Shown here: positions 1 to 7,460 of the stretch, piece after piece
How the letters are laid out: the number at the start of each line of letters is the position of its first letter
Numbering within the stretch: position 1 is the stretch's first letter
From: Planctomycetaceae bacterium
Lineage (GTDB): Bacteria; Planctomycetota; Planctomycetia; Pirellulales; Thermoguttaceae
Length of the DNA stretch: 32,533 nucleotides
Reading direction: 5' to 3'
Assembly (NCBI GenBank): GCA_031256755.1
Contig: JAIRPZ010000103.1
Location: 1-32,533 of the forward strand
Notes under the pieces: model-generated
Seen by the model: only the letters and a program-made list of their open reading frames with translations
Told to the model about the DNA's origin: nothing
Database searches by the model: none
Translations under genes and position numbers: made by a program

Positions 1-1
1 T

Positions 2-826
2 TCTTTGGTCTCCGTGCTGAACAAGGCCGATCAATCCGCGTACCCGGACAGTCCGTCCTCGATCAAACTAGACCCGCAGTGCAACGGACGGATACAATGG
101 CATCAGGCAACCGGCACGATTGTCACTCCGCGTCCGGCTTCCGTTGCTGTTCCCGTTTTTAACTGCCCGACAGATGTTCACCAAGGCATCAATCCTTGGT
201 ATGCCGTTTCCGGTGCCGACGACGAAAATAAAAAATTGGGGAAGACCAATTATCTGCCGATACGCGGGAAATTCGATGGCAGGCAGATGGTTTCTTGGGA
301 TTGGTGGGGTGATGGTTGGGAAGACGGCGATGATGACCCGAATCCGGTAAGCAGTTGGGCAGCACGGGGCGGTCTTTTTCCGAACAGCCAAACGGACGAG
401 AGCCGGTTCTCCGACGGTTTGAGCAATACCTTGCTGTTCGGCGAAGTCCATTCCCGCTACTCGCGCGGCGGCGATTCCCGCGCCTATGTTTGGATAGGCG
501 GCGGCGGAGGCATCAGCCGGTTTCAATACCGCGATGATACCGCAGAAGATTTGACACAGAGTGGACCGATTCCCGTGATGTACTGCCGTGCGCTGATGAA
601 GGGAACCGGTATGTATATGCATCAGCAGCAAGGTGGTTCCCGCATCAATCATCCGCTGGTGTCTAATTTCGGCGGAGAGGGTTCGGATGACTATTGTTCG
701 AGTTTGCACACCGCCGGTGCAAACTTCTGCAATGCCGACGGGTCGGTCATCTTCCTGTCCGAAACGATAAGTCCGGCTGCCTATGAAGCCCGCGGTACCG
801 CCTGCAACGGCGATAGTATCGACTAA
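2..826 (+). CDS. DUF1559 (H-X9-DG) domain protein, 5' end outside window
   Basis: C-terminal part of a DUF1559 protein, the large planctomycete family of pilin-like surface proteins that normally begins with a type IV pilin-type leader and hydrophobic helix. Those parts are missing because the window opens inside the gene; the frame is open to the first base, so the TTG at base 5 should not be taken as the start. Visible family marks are the 'VPVFNCPTD' segment, the 'LLFGEVHSRYS' segment and the terminal H-X9-DG motif (HTAGANFCNADG). The exact role is unknown; family members are thought to be exported. A small lipoprotein gene follows on the same strand, a common pairing in this phylum. The family call is firm and the function is open. 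Confidence 0.9.
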   Translation, partial: SLVSVLNKADQSAYPDSPSSIKLDPQCNGRIQWHQATGTIVTPRPASVAVPVFNCPTDVHQGINPWYAVSGADDENKKLGKTNYLPIRGKFDGRQMVSWDWWGDGWEDGDDDPNPVSSWAARGGLFPNSQTDESRFSDGLSNTLLFGEVHSRYSRGGDSRAYVWIGGGGGISRFQYRDDTAEDLTQSGPIPVMYCRALMKGTGMYMHQQQGGSRINHPLVSNFGGEGSDDYCSSLHTAGANFCNADGSVIFLSETISPAAYEARGTACNGDSID

Positions 827-873
827 TAAAAGGAGAGCAGGGGACATACATCCCTTGCTGTTTTCGGACAAAT

Positions 874-997
874 TTTTTGACAGGATTTATAAGATTTTAC
901 AGGAGTCCTTGCCGGGCAGCAGTATTTTTGCAACAAAAACAAAAAATCATGCAACAATCCTGTAATCCTTGTAATCCTGTCAAAAATACTGTCTGCC
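874..997. repeat. Two crossing inverted repeats between DUF1559 and lipoprotein genes
   Basis: Arm A (874-904, beginning TTTTTGACAGGATT) is complementary to A' (958-985, ending AATCCTGTCAAAAA). Arm B (915-930, GGCAGCAGTATTTTTG) is complementary to B' (981-997, CAAAAATACTGTCTGCC) with one extra base. The order is A-B-A'-B', and A' and B' share CAAAAA at 981-985, so the two hairpins exclude each other or form a pseudoknot. It could be an attenuator or terminator before the lipoprotein gene, or a dispersed intergenic repeat. The repeats are visible; the role is inferred. Confidence 0.6.
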
Positions 998-1026
998 GCT
1001 CATTAACTTTAACCTAACACAAATCC

Positions 1027-1485
1027 ATGAGAACATTAACAGCCATTACATTCATTATCGTAACAATAATAATCATTTCCGGCTGCGGTCAGGACGCTGC
1101 ACCGGGCAAAGTCAAAGGAACGATCACGCTTGACGGCGAGCCGCTGCCGAATGCGTCGGTTGCCTTTTGCCCCGAATCCAATTCGGGGGCGTTGTCTTCT
1201 TTCGGCGGCACTAATGCATCAGGGCAGTATGAACTGTTCTACGCCAACAAGAAAACAGGAGCCATTCCCGGCAGATACAAGGTCACTGTCCATACCGGCA
1301 ACGCCGATATGGGACGAGCGGAATTGGTTCCCGCCATGTACCGCAGTCCTGACACAACGGACTTGGTTTGCGATGTCAAAAAGGGAACGAATACCTTTGA
1401 CATTCAACTCGTAACTCCGCCGGCAGGGAGTGAACCGCCGCAGCCGTCCCGGAATAAATTTTCCAAAAAGCCGAGTCCGCGTTGA
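1027..1485 (+). CDS. Small lipoprotein with transthyretin-like / carboxypeptidase regulatory-like fold
   Basis: A 152-residue exported lipoprotein. The N-terminus is a short charged end and a long hydrophobic run, then a lipobox (ISGC) with the acylated Cys at residue 20. The body, 'GKVKGTITLDGEPLPNASV' followed by 'GTNASGQYEL' and 'GAIPGRYKVTV', is the beta-sandwich pattern of the planctomycete lipoproteins encoded next to DUF1559 genes. The last 20 residues are Pro/Lys/Ser-rich and probably disordered. No binding partner can be read from sequence. The ATG at 1027 is the only start that gives the signal peptide. No Shine-Dalgarno is seen. A long hairpin follows at 1500-1545. Confidence 0.8.
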   Translation: MRTLTAITFIIVTIIIISGCGQDAAPGKVKGTITLDGEPLPNASVAFCPESNSGALSSFGGTNASGQYELFYANKKTGAIPGRYKVTVHTGNADMGRAELVPAMYRSPDTTDLVCDVKKGTNTFDIQLVTPPAGSEPPQPSRNKFSKKPSPR

Positions 1486-1499
1486 ACAACGCCGGTGCT

Positions 1500-1545
1500 G
1501 CGGGCAGCGAAACGGCTGTTTCAGACAAAGCCGTCCCGCTGCCGC
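1500..1545 (+). terminator. Strong stem-loop after lipoprotein gene
   Basis: The outer stem GCGG(G)CAGCG pairs with CGCTGCCGC, and the inner stem ACGGC (1512-1516) pairs with GCCGT (1530-1534). It lies 15 bp after the stop codon. There is no U-tract, so it may be an mRNA end stabiliser or a non-canonical terminator. Confidence 0.4.
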
Positions 1546-1619
1546 GGTTCACGAATGGAAAACGTTTTTCGGTGCCATCTGAAAGTGTTTCGGATGACAC
1601 TGCGGACAAATCTACGGAC

Positions 1620-1648
1620 TTGCCTGCGGACATTTCCGGTGTTATACT
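1620..1648 (+). promoter_or_regulatory. Sigma-70-like promoter of YbaB-family gene
   Basis: TTGCCT (1620-1625), a 17-bp spacer and TATACT (1643-1648). The expected transcription start is about 1655, some 24 nt before the ATG. Its presence argues that 1486-1678 is non-coding. Confidence 0.7.
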
Positions 1649-1678
1649 ATCTGCCGGTCAGGGCAAAAATACAGCAAG

Positions 1679-2026
1679 ATGATAGGAAAGATATTTGAAA
1701 TCGGTTCGTTGATGAAACGTGCAGGGGAATTCGGCAGTAAATTTCGCGACATCAACGAAAAATTGAAAGAAATGCGGATCGAAGGGAGTGCCGGCGGCGG
1801 TCTCGTGAAAATCTGTACAAACGGATTGCAGGAAGCCGTTTCGTGCAAAATTGATCCGGTACTGCTGCAACAGCCGGATGCGGAACTGCTCGAAGAATTG
1901 ATTCTGACGGCAGTAAATGACGCAGCGGAAAAATCACGCGAACAGCAAACCGAAACCATGAAATCACTCGCTTCCGATATTGACATCGGCGATTTATCGT
2001 CCGTGATCGGAAAAATCGTCCGGTAA
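1679..2026 (+). CDS. YbaB/EbfC family nucleoid-associated protein
   Basis: A 115-residue protein of the usual length and pattern for the YbaB/EbfC family, small dimeric DNA-binding nucleoid proteins. Visible marks are an N-terminal helix with 'INEKLKEMRIEGSAGGGLVKICTNG', matching the family's G-G-G-x-V-x-(V/I)-x-x-x-G strand turn, then 'ILTAVNDAAEKSREQ', the conserved second helix. In many bacteria ybaB lies between dnaX and recR; neither is in this window, so the gene stands alone with its own promoter 24 nt upstream. The Ile/Lys-rich C-terminus replaces the Met/Gly-rich tail seen in some homologues. Start chosen at the ATG at 1679, downstream of the predicted transcription start. Confidence 0.85.
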   Translation: MIGKIFEIGSLMKRAGEFGSKFRDINEKLKEMRIEGSAGGGLVKICTNGLQEAVSCKIDPVLLQQPDAELLEELILTAVNDAAEKSREQQTETMKSLASDIDIGDLSSVIGKIVR

Positions 2027-2122
2027 AACCCGGGCGGACAGACCGCCGGCAATTGCAGTTCGGCGGTTTATTTTCCGCCGCCGGAACTTCGGAAATATCT
2101 GCACGGACACACCGGAAATGTC

Positions 2123-2151
2123 TTGACGGAATTTGAATTTCTGTGTACAAT
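2123..2151 (+). promoter_or_regulatory. Sigma-70-like promoter of fabF
   Basis: TTGACG (2123-2128), a 17-bp spacer and TACAAT (2146-2151), with the start expected near 2158. The longest open frame begins at the TTG of this -35 box, so that start is excluded and the ATG at 2192 is preferred. Confidence 0.8.
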
Positions 2152-2191
2152 GCCGCCGGAGTCAAACAGCGTGATAAGTGATAAATGTTCA

Positions 2192-3427
2192 ATGCAGCGT
2201 GTTGCCGTTACCGGTTACGGACTTGTGACTCCTCTCGGCTGTCAGGCCGAAGAGGTTTGGAAAAAGGTTTGCCGCGGTCAGTCCGGTATCCGGCTGGCAG
2301 CCGTCAGCGGCATTGAAACCTGCCGGACGAAAATTGCCGGCGAATGTCCCGATTTCTCGCTCAACGGCTATCTTCCCCCGCATGAATCCCGGCGGCTGGA
2401 ACCTTTTGCCCAGTATGCCCTGACCGCCGCCGTGGACGCTGTCCGGCAGTCCGGGCTTGATTTTGACCGGGAAAACCGGGACCGCTGCGCCGTCATTATC
2501 GGCAGCGGCATCGGCGGATTGCGGGAAATCGAAACCCAGCATATCCGCCTCAAAGAACGCGGCGCATCAAAGGTCTCCCCCTTTGTGATTCCGAAAGCCA
2601 TGACCAATTCCGCCGCAGGCAACGTCTCGATTTATTTTGCCCTGACCGGTCCGTCCTGCTCCGTTTCCACGGCGTGTGCGACATCGGTCAATGCGGTCGC
2701 CGATGCCGTCCGGCTTATCCGGTACGGCGAAATGGATATTGTCCTTGCCGGCGGCAGCGAAGCCGCGGCAACGTCGCTCGGTCTTGCCGGTTTCGGTGCC
2801 ATGCACGCCTTGTCGGAACGCAACGACGCACCGGAAAAAGCAAGCCGTCCGTTTGACAAAGACCGGGACGGATTCGTCCTTTCCGACGGCTGCGGCGTAT
2901 TGGTTCTGGAGTCCATGGATCATGCGAAGAAACGCGGAGCCGCTATCCTCGGCGAAATAAGGGGAACTGGTCTTACTTCGGACGGAACGCACATCACGCA
3001 GCCGGACGAAAACGGAGCCGGTGCCGCAAAAGCCATTCGGAAGGCGTTGCAGGACGCACAAATCGGGGCGGAACAAATTGACTACATCAATGCCCACGGA
3101 ACGGCAACGATTCTCGGCGATATTGCCGAAACAAGAGCCGTCAAAACCGCTTTCGGACACGCCGCCCGCAAGGTTGCCGTGTCGAGTACCAAAAGCCAAA
3201 TCGGACATCTTCTCGGCGGCAGCGGAGCCGTCGAAGCCGTTTTTTGCCTTCTTGCCATACGGGACGGCATCATTCCGCCGACGATCAATCTGGAAACGCC
3301 AGACCCGGAATGTGATTTGGATTACACGCCGCTGACCGCCAAAGAGCGGAAGGTCAGGATTGCGCTGTCGAACAGTTTCGGTTTCGGCGGACACAACGGA
3401 TGCCTTGTGATAAGCAGAATGTCCTGA
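2192..3427 (+). CDS. fabF: Beta-ketoacyl-[ACP] synthase II
   Basis: A cytoplasmic condensing enzyme of type II fatty acid synthesis; it joins malonyl-ACP to a growing acyl-ACP. At 411 residues it has the normal length. The Cys-His-His catalytic set is visible: Cys162 in 'VSTACATS', His302 in 'NAHGTAT' and His339 in 'IGHLLGGSGAVE'. The N-terminal 'RVAVTGYGLVTPLG' and C-terminal 'NSFGFGGHNGCLV' are family signatures. The open frame runs on 23 codons upstream, but those codons cover the promoter, and the recognisable family N-terminus begins at the ATG at 2192. No acpP, fabD or fabG is adjacent in the window. No Shine-Dalgarno. A short hairpin with a T-run follows the stop codon. Confidence 0.95.
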   Translation: MQRVAVTGYGLVTPLGCQAEEVWKKVCRGQSGIRLAAVSGIETCRTKIAGECPDFSLNGYLPPHESRRLEPFAQYALTAAVDAVRQSGLDFDRENRDRCAVIIGSGIGGLREIETQHIRLKERGASKVSPFVIPKAMTNSAAGNVSIYFALTGPSCSVSTACATSVNAVADAVRLIRYGEMDIVLAGGSEAAATSLGLAGFGAMHALSERNDAPEKASRPFDKDRDGFVLSDGCGVLVLESMDHAKKRGAAILGEIRGTGLTSDGTHITQPDENGAGAAKAIRKALQDAQIGAEQIDYINAHGTATILGDIAETRAVKTAFGHAARKVAVSSTKSQIGHLLGGSGAVEAVFCLLAIRDGIIPPTINLETPDPECDLDYTPLTAKERKVRIALSNSFGFGGHNGCLVISRMS

Positions 3428-3429
3428 CC

Positions 3430-3455
3430 CCGGCAGCAGAAACAGCCGGATTTTT
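3430..3455 (+). terminator. Rho-independent-type terminator of fabF
   Basis: CCGGC (3430-3434), a 10-nt loop, GCCGG (3445-3449), then A and five Ts, starting 3 bp after the fabF stop codon. The stem is short, so efficiency is uncertain. Confidence 0.55.
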
Positions 3456-3510
3456 ACTTCAGAACCCCGGAGTTCTGCACCGAATGTTCTTGCCGGACAG
3501 GCATGTCTGT

Positions 3511-3624
3511 TTTAATTGATCATTGACAATGGAGAATTGATAATTTCAGAAAGAAAAAGACCGCCGTGTACGGTTGACATCCTTCTTTTAATTATCAATT
3601 TTCAATTATCCATTATCAATTAAA
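3511..3624. repeat. AT-rich long inverted repeat
   Basis: The left arm 3511-3545 (begins TTTAATTGATCATTGACAAT) and right arm 3589-3624 (ATTATCAATT...CCATTATCAATT) are imperfect reverse complements of about 35 nt around a 43-nt centre. The composition is far more AT-rich than the neighbours. It lies between the convergent genes fabF and 3649-4176. I recall similar ATTGATAATGGATAATTG units as intergenic repeats in other bacteria. It may be a MITE-like element or a bidirectional transcription end. Confidence 0.65.
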
Positions 3625-3648
3625 ATACGCCCGTCCGGCAGGCACCGG

Positions 3649-4176
3649 TCATTGTCCGGTAAGAATAACACGGCGGTTAAGGGTATGCGATTCATGAAAA
3701 CGGAGAATCCGGTTGATTTCCCGTACCATGTTTGAATCCGCCGGATTAAAATGTTCCAATACAAGAACGGTTTCCCGCATCGGGTCGTCGTCCAGCAGCA
3801 GCAAATCGCAAAGTTTCTGCCATTGAATCGCCTCGCTAATGAACGGATGGGCTGCACGCGGACGGTGCGGCAAGATGCCGGGCAAACTGAATTGCAGTGA
3901 CATTCCGCACCGGGCATTGCAGATCGCCGTACAGAGGATTTCCGTCAGCGTTTGTGTCTGCGGCTGTATCTGCGCAAGATCAAGGGCAATCCACTGTCCC
4001 CCGGATTGCTCGGTGTGTTCCCGAAGACCTTCTAAAATTGCATCAATGTCTTCGGGGGAGTATTCGCTGCCGCGTATCCATTCTGCGGAAGGAGACCGGC
4101 AGGCAGCGGCAGCATCAGGGAAAGAAAGACCGTCCGGCCGGAAGGCAAGGGGCGGATGCAGGCAGTTTGAAATCAT
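3649..4176 (-). CDS. Hypothetical protein
   Basis: I do not recognise this protein of 175 residues. It has a Pro-rich start, acidic helical stretches ('SPEDIDAILEGLREHTEQSGG'), a Cys-containing middle ('ILCTAICNARCGMSLQF') and a C-terminal half with alternating hydrophobic strands ('DLLLLDDDP', 'ETVLVLEHFNP', 'RRVILTG') that looks like an alpha/beta fold; no Walker A is present. Two opposite-strand frames of similar length over the same region are Arg/Cys/Ser-rich and look like shadows. A promoter at 4266-4294 points into it. The start at ATG 4176 is a choice; a TTG at 4230 would add 18 residues. It is downstream of the radical SAM and C_GCAxxG genes on the same strand but has its own promoter. 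Confidence 0.55.
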   Translation of the reverse strand: MISNCLHPPLAFRPDGLSFPDAAAACRSPSAEWIRGSEYSPEDIDAILEGLREHTEQSGGQWIALDLAQIQPQTQTLTEILCTAICNARCGMSLQFSLPGILPHRPRAAHPFISEAIQWQKLCDLLLLDDDPMRETVLVLEHFNPADSNMVREINRILRFHESHTLNRRVILTGQ

Positions 4177-4265
4177 CTTGCAGTATGCGGTGTTTTTCTG
4201 CTGGTTGCAGGCGGACGGAAAACCGGTCAACAGCGATGAACCGGATTTCCGCGTTTCGTTGCGGG

Positions 4266-4294
4266 ATACTAGCGTATTCTGCCGGGTGCGTCAA
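4266..4294 (-). promoter_or_regulatory. Sigma-70-like promoter of gene 3649-4176
   Basis: Read on the minus strand: TTGACG (4294-4289), a 17-bp spacer and TAGTAT (4271-4266). The transcript would start near 4259. The -10 element lies just downstream of the stop codon of the C_GCAxxG gene. Confidence 0.65.
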
Positions 4295-4296
4295 GA

Positions 4297-4671
4297 TCAA
4301 TTTTGCCGGGAAAGATTTTGCGGGGAGCCGCTGCCGGCAAAACCGGCGGCGCAGCGGACACAGTCGGCGCATCCTGCCGGTCTGCTTTGCCGGATGGATT
4401 GACATTCGCAGTGACCGATTTCTTGTTTGAATTGTTTCCTGATATTTTCGTGTCCGGCGGGATCAGAGAGGGAGATGGCGGCAAATAACGCACCGCAAAG
4501 TCCTTCCGGTGCTTTTCCGCCGCCGCAGGATGCCAGCGTTTCGAGCAGATCGAAACGGTCGAATGCGACAGCGACGGCTTGGGCGCAGTTATACTTTTTG
4601 GGTCTTTGCAAGTACAGTGCCGCGGCCTTTTCGGATATTTCGGACGGGAAATTGTGTTTGTATTCGGACAT
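4297..4671 (-). CDS. C_GCAxxG_C_C family putative redox protein
   Basis: A 124-residue, Cys-rich, soluble protein of the C_GCAxxG_C_C family, a widespread group of probable redox or metal-binding proteins of unsettled function, commonest in anaerobes. The conserved cysteines are visible: Cys29 in 'NCAQAV', Cys49 in 'SCGGGKAPEG', Cys59 in 'LCGAL', then Cys88, Cys90, Cys101, Cys104 and Cys107. The usual Gly before the second half is kept. The longer open frame to 4758 would overlap the radical SAM gene; the ATG at 4671 starts at the family's normal N-terminus and leaves a 31-bp gap after the radical SAM stop, so the two are probably co-transcribed. The last 16 residues are a low-complexity Ser/Gly/Asn tail. 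Confidence 0.8.
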   Translation of the reverse strand: MSEYKHNFPSEISEKAAALYLQRPKKYNCAQAVAVAFDRFDLLETLASCGGGKAPEGLCGALFAAISLSDPAGHENIRKQFKQEIGHCECQSIRQSRPAGCADCVRCAAGFAGSGSPQNLSRQN

Positions 4672-4702
4672 GAACCGGAGATAAAAACAGGTACGGGTAT
4701 TT

Positions 4703-6868
4703 TTACAACTCTTTCCGCATGGCGGCAATGCAGAAACGGAACGAAAGGTAGGTATCAATCACTGCCAGCCATGGACGGCATGCCAAACTGTATCCGCAGC
4801 GGAATAACCGCCCCTGACGTAAATGCGTCAGCGCATTCTGCCGCCAGACATTCGCCTTCCGCCGCAGCCGGACATACCGGCTTACCATCGCCTCGTACCG
4901 CTCCACCAGTTTTTCGTGAATAAACTGTTCCGTCTGATAAAGCAGCGAAGGACTTGCCGGTTTTTGCTCCAGTTCCGTCAGGCATGTCTCTATCTCTCCG
5001 ACCACCGAATCCACTTCGCCGGTATGCCGTTTCGGCACAGCATGCCGCATCGCCCGCAGCGTTGCCGCCGCAGACGACAGCATTGACCGCAATTCCGCCA
5101 TCGCCGCTTCGTACTGTCCCTGCCAACTGTATTCCGCAACCCGCTGTTTCAGCGAAAGCCAGCTTTGTTTCAGGTGAGCCAGCGTCTGCCATTGCGGGGC
5201 TGACACTTCGCCGCTCCTGAACACGTCTTTCGTCTTCTGCCGGTCATTCCGCGTCATAAACCATATCTCCTGAAACTCGAAGAACAGTTTGATATACGAA
5301 CCGCTGTCGAGGACAAAGTCCCTGATCCAACGCCACGCAAACCGGAACATATTTTCTTTCGGCAAGCCCGGACGGCGGTCAAGACGGTCTTTCTGCCGGA
5401 AAAAGCCGGTCATCATCGGATGAGTGCCGGAAAGTACGCCGGAATACCGGTACCAAATCAGATTCCAGAACATCAGCCAGTAATGCTCTTTCGGCAGACG
5501 GCGGAGAATGTCGGCGCAATGCGATTTCGTGTAAAACTCGGCGTAAGCAAGTTGCGTTGCCACTTTCCATTCGCCGGGCTGCATTTTCGGATGACGGAAT
5601 GTCTCGTGAAACGAATCGTATTTATTGAGATCAGGATCAATCGCTTCGCCGTTTTCGACCATGACTTTATGATTGACTGAACCGGGCAAAGGGGTCATCA
5701 TAAAGAATGAAGCCAAGTCCACGCCGACATGATCCCGGAGAAAGATCACATCGCGGCGGACAGATTCCAGCGTATCATTTGGAAAACCGATGATATAGCC
5801 GACGTGAACGATCACACTGGCCGACTGCCAGAGTTTCACCATTTCACGGTACTGATCGACGTGATTTTGCGTTTTTCCCGCAGCGGCGATGTTGTCGGGA
5901 TTGACGCTTTCCATGCCGATGAAAACCATCCGGCAGCCCGCCTGTTTTGCTTTATCAACGAAGTTTGTGATTTTACCGGCCTGGGTGTCGATCTGCATCA
6001 TAAAACCGACCGGTTTGCCCCGCTTTTTCAGAGCAATCAATCCGTCAAAAATGGCTTCCCAATGCTGACTGCGGGCAAAATTGTCATCGGTAAAGAAAAA
6101 ATTGTCTACACCTTTGTCGTAATTGTTTTCGACTGTTTGCAGCACGGCTTCTGCCGACCGGCAGCGCATTTTGCGTCCCTGAATGTTAATAACGGTGCAG
6201 AAATTGCAGCCGAAGGGACAGCCGCGGCTGGAATCAATCGTTGCCCAGCGTGCGCCGAAATGGTCAATATAGCGGGGTTCGGCTTGCGGCAGCGGTGCGT
6301 AAGTAATATCGGGTGCTTTCGGAAAGCGGTAGACCGGCTGCAAGTTGCCGTTCAGGGCATCGCGGAAAAGCGATTCGAGAACGCCGGGCGTTTCGGCTTC
6401 TCCGACGGCGAGTGTTACGCCGTTGTCGAGCAGCATTTGCAGTTCCGGCGACGGAGTGTCGAACAAAGCGAGAACGCCGGTGACGTGAAATCCGCCGATC
6501 ATGACATCAACGCCGAGTTTACGGAACCGGAGGGCAATGTCGGCAGCGCGGGGAAACTGATTCGACTGTACGCCGACAATACCGACAACGACTTTCGTTT
6601 CGGCAGTGTTCCGCTTGGCAATTTTGCCGAAGGGAATTTTTTCCACGTTATCATCGTAGGATTCCTGCGTAACCCGCACCGGCAGAGCCGGCCAATGCTG
6701 CGGATCGGCATGATCTTTGTTTGATGCCCGGTCGATCATCGCTTTGGTGAGCGATTTGAGAACGGCGAGCGAATTGGAAGGGACAACCCCTTTGATCCAG
6801 CGTTGAACATAACCATCGTCATCGTACCGGGACGGAACGACATAGACGATTTCTAATTTTTTATACAT
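4703..6868 (-). CDS. B12-binding domain radical SAM protein
   Basis: A 721-residue cytoplasmic enzyme. The N-terminal part resembles a cobalamin-binding (Rossmann) domain ('VVGIVGVQSNQFPRAADIAL', 'GVDVMIGGFHVTG'), though I see no clear DxHxxG. The radical SAM core follows with the 4Fe-4S motif CxxxCxxC at Cys217, Cys221 and Cys224 ('RGCPFGCNFC'), then 'FFFTDDNFARS', 'FIGMESVNPDNIAAAGK' and 'VGYIIGFPNDT', typical of B12-dependent radical SAM enzymes. The C-terminal ~250 residues are a helical extension. The substrate is unknown; relatives act in methyl transfer and hopanoid or lipid modification. The start is moved from the longest frame (6946) to the ATG at 6868, because a promoter lies at 6912-6940. 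It heads an operon with the C_GCAxxG protein. Confidence 0.85.
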   Translation of the reverse strand: MYKKLEIVYVVPSRYDDDGYVQRWIKGVVPSNSLAVLKSLTKAMIDRASNKDHADPQHWPALPVRVTQESYDDNVEKIPFGKIAKRNTAETKVVVGIVGVQSNQFPRAADIALRFRKLGVDVMIGGFHVTGVLALFDTPSPELQMLLDNGVTLAVGEAETPGVLESLFRDALNGNLQPVYRFPKAPDITYAPLPQAEPRYIDHFGARWATIDSSRGCPFGCNFCTVINIQGRKMRCRSAEAVLQTVENNYDKGVDNFFFTDDNFARSQHWEAIFDGLIALKKRGKPVGFMMQIDTQAGKITNFVDKAKQAGCRMVFIGMESVNPDNIAAAGKTQNHVDQYREMVKLWQSASVIVHVGYIIGFPNDTLESVRRDVIFLRDHVGVDLASFFMMTPLPGSVNHKVMVENGEAIDPDLNKYDSFHETFRHPKMQPGEWKVATQLAYAEFYTKSHCADILRRLPKEHYWLMFWNLIWYRYSGVLSGTHPMMTGFFRQKDRLDRRPGLPKENMFRFAWRWIRDFVLDSGSYIKLFFEFQEIWFMTRNDRQKTKDVFRSGEVSAPQWQTLAHLKQSWLSLKQRVAEYSWQGQYEAAMAELRSMLSSAAATLRAMRHAVPKRHTGEVDSVVGEIETCLTELEQKPASPSLLYQTEQFIHEKLVERYEAMVSRYVRLRRKANVWRQNALTHLRQGRLFRCGYSLACRPWLAVIDTYLSFRFCIAAMRKEL

Positions 6869-6911
6869 ACGAATTTGAACGCGGCAGGAAAAACCGGCAC
6901 ATAATCGGAGT

Positions 6912-6940
6912 ATTATACTGTAATTCCGGCGGCGGGACAA
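6912..6940 (-). promoter_or_regulatory. Sigma-70-like promoter of radical SAM gene
   Basis: Minus strand: TTGTCC (6940-6935), a 17-bp spacer and a consensus TATAAT (6917-6912). Start expected near 6905, giving a leader of about 37 nt to the ATG at 6868. Confidence 0.8.
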
Positions 6941-7098
6941 GGGCAAACGGACGGAAAAACGAAAGACACTTTCCTATCCCTTCTCTTGCTCTTGTTTTTT
7001 GTAAAATTAAAGGTTATCAGAGGTGACCGCTAAATTGTTCATGAATATTGCCGTTAGTCACCATTCCGCAATGTTCGAAAAATCTAAACTAACGTTGC

Positions 7099-7382
7099 AT
7101 GTATCGAAACATTCTCCCCGTGCTGTTTATTCTCTGTGCATTGTCCATTGATGTCGAACCGCTCTATGCCGGCAACCGTACGCCGCTCGACCGTTGCCGT
7201 TTATGAAACTGCCCGTCGGTGCTGTCAAAGCAGAGGGCTGACTCGGAAAATACTCGAATTGCAGCGGGACGACGGTTGCTTCGCAGTCATATTACGAATA
7301 CACCGGCGATGAAAAAGTTTTCGGCTTTATGACAAAATATTTCAAACGGATACAGATGTATTCCGAACAGAAATTCTTATAA
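7099..7382 (+). pseudogene. Remnant of GH127 / DUF1680 (beta-L-arabinofuranosidase-type) gene
   Basis: A short relic of a secreted glycoside hydrolase. The frame from the ATG at 7099 gives a signal peptide and 'LYAGNRTPLDRC'. The next frame (from 7203) gives 'FMKLPVGAVKAEG', then a TGA (7239-7241) where the family has Trp. A further frame (from 7250) gives 'ILELQRDDGC'. From 7287 comes 'SYYEYTGDEKVFGFMTKYF', ending at a TAA at 7380. These pieces match in order the family pattern N-R-x-P-L, LPVG-S/A-V-x-x-x-G-W-L, LELQRDG and YYExTGD-x-x-V-x-x-FMTxYF. The gene therefore has at least three frame changes, a nonsense mutation and an internal deletion, and the C-terminal majority is missing. An intact copy would have cut terminal L-arabinofuranose from plant glycans. 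Confidence 0.75.
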
Positions 7383-7384
7383 CT

Positions 7385-7460
7385 AGTTTCATAACCTGTT
7401 TTTTTGCATATTGCCCCGCTAAAACAAGGATTAATTTGGGTAAAATAGGGTTATGAAACT
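7385..7460. repeat. 76-bp segment bounded by 12-bp perfect inverted repeats
   Basis: AGTTTCATAACC (7385-7396) and GGTTATGAAACT (7449-7460) are exact reverse complements around 52 AT-rich bases. It lies 3 bp beyond the GH127 relic. It could be a MITE-like insertion, a terminator stem or the scar of an excised element. No clear target duplication was seen. The rest of 7461-7685 holds no convincing gene. Confidence 0.5.

Noticed and set aside
1482..1682. 66-codon frame with a TTG start overlapping the lipoprotein stop codon
   Set aside because: It covers a strong hairpin and the YbaB promoter and has no recognisable protein pattern; the region is better read as non-coding.
3839..4430. Two long plus-strand frames of 187 and 177 codons
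   Set aside because: Their products are Arg/Cys/Ser-rich with no fold pattern and lie antisense to a frame with its own promoter; taken as shadows.
5729..6724. 331-codon plus-strand frame
   Set aside because: It lies entirely antisense to the radical SAM gene, whose motifs and catalytic cysteines are clear; a shadow of codon bias.
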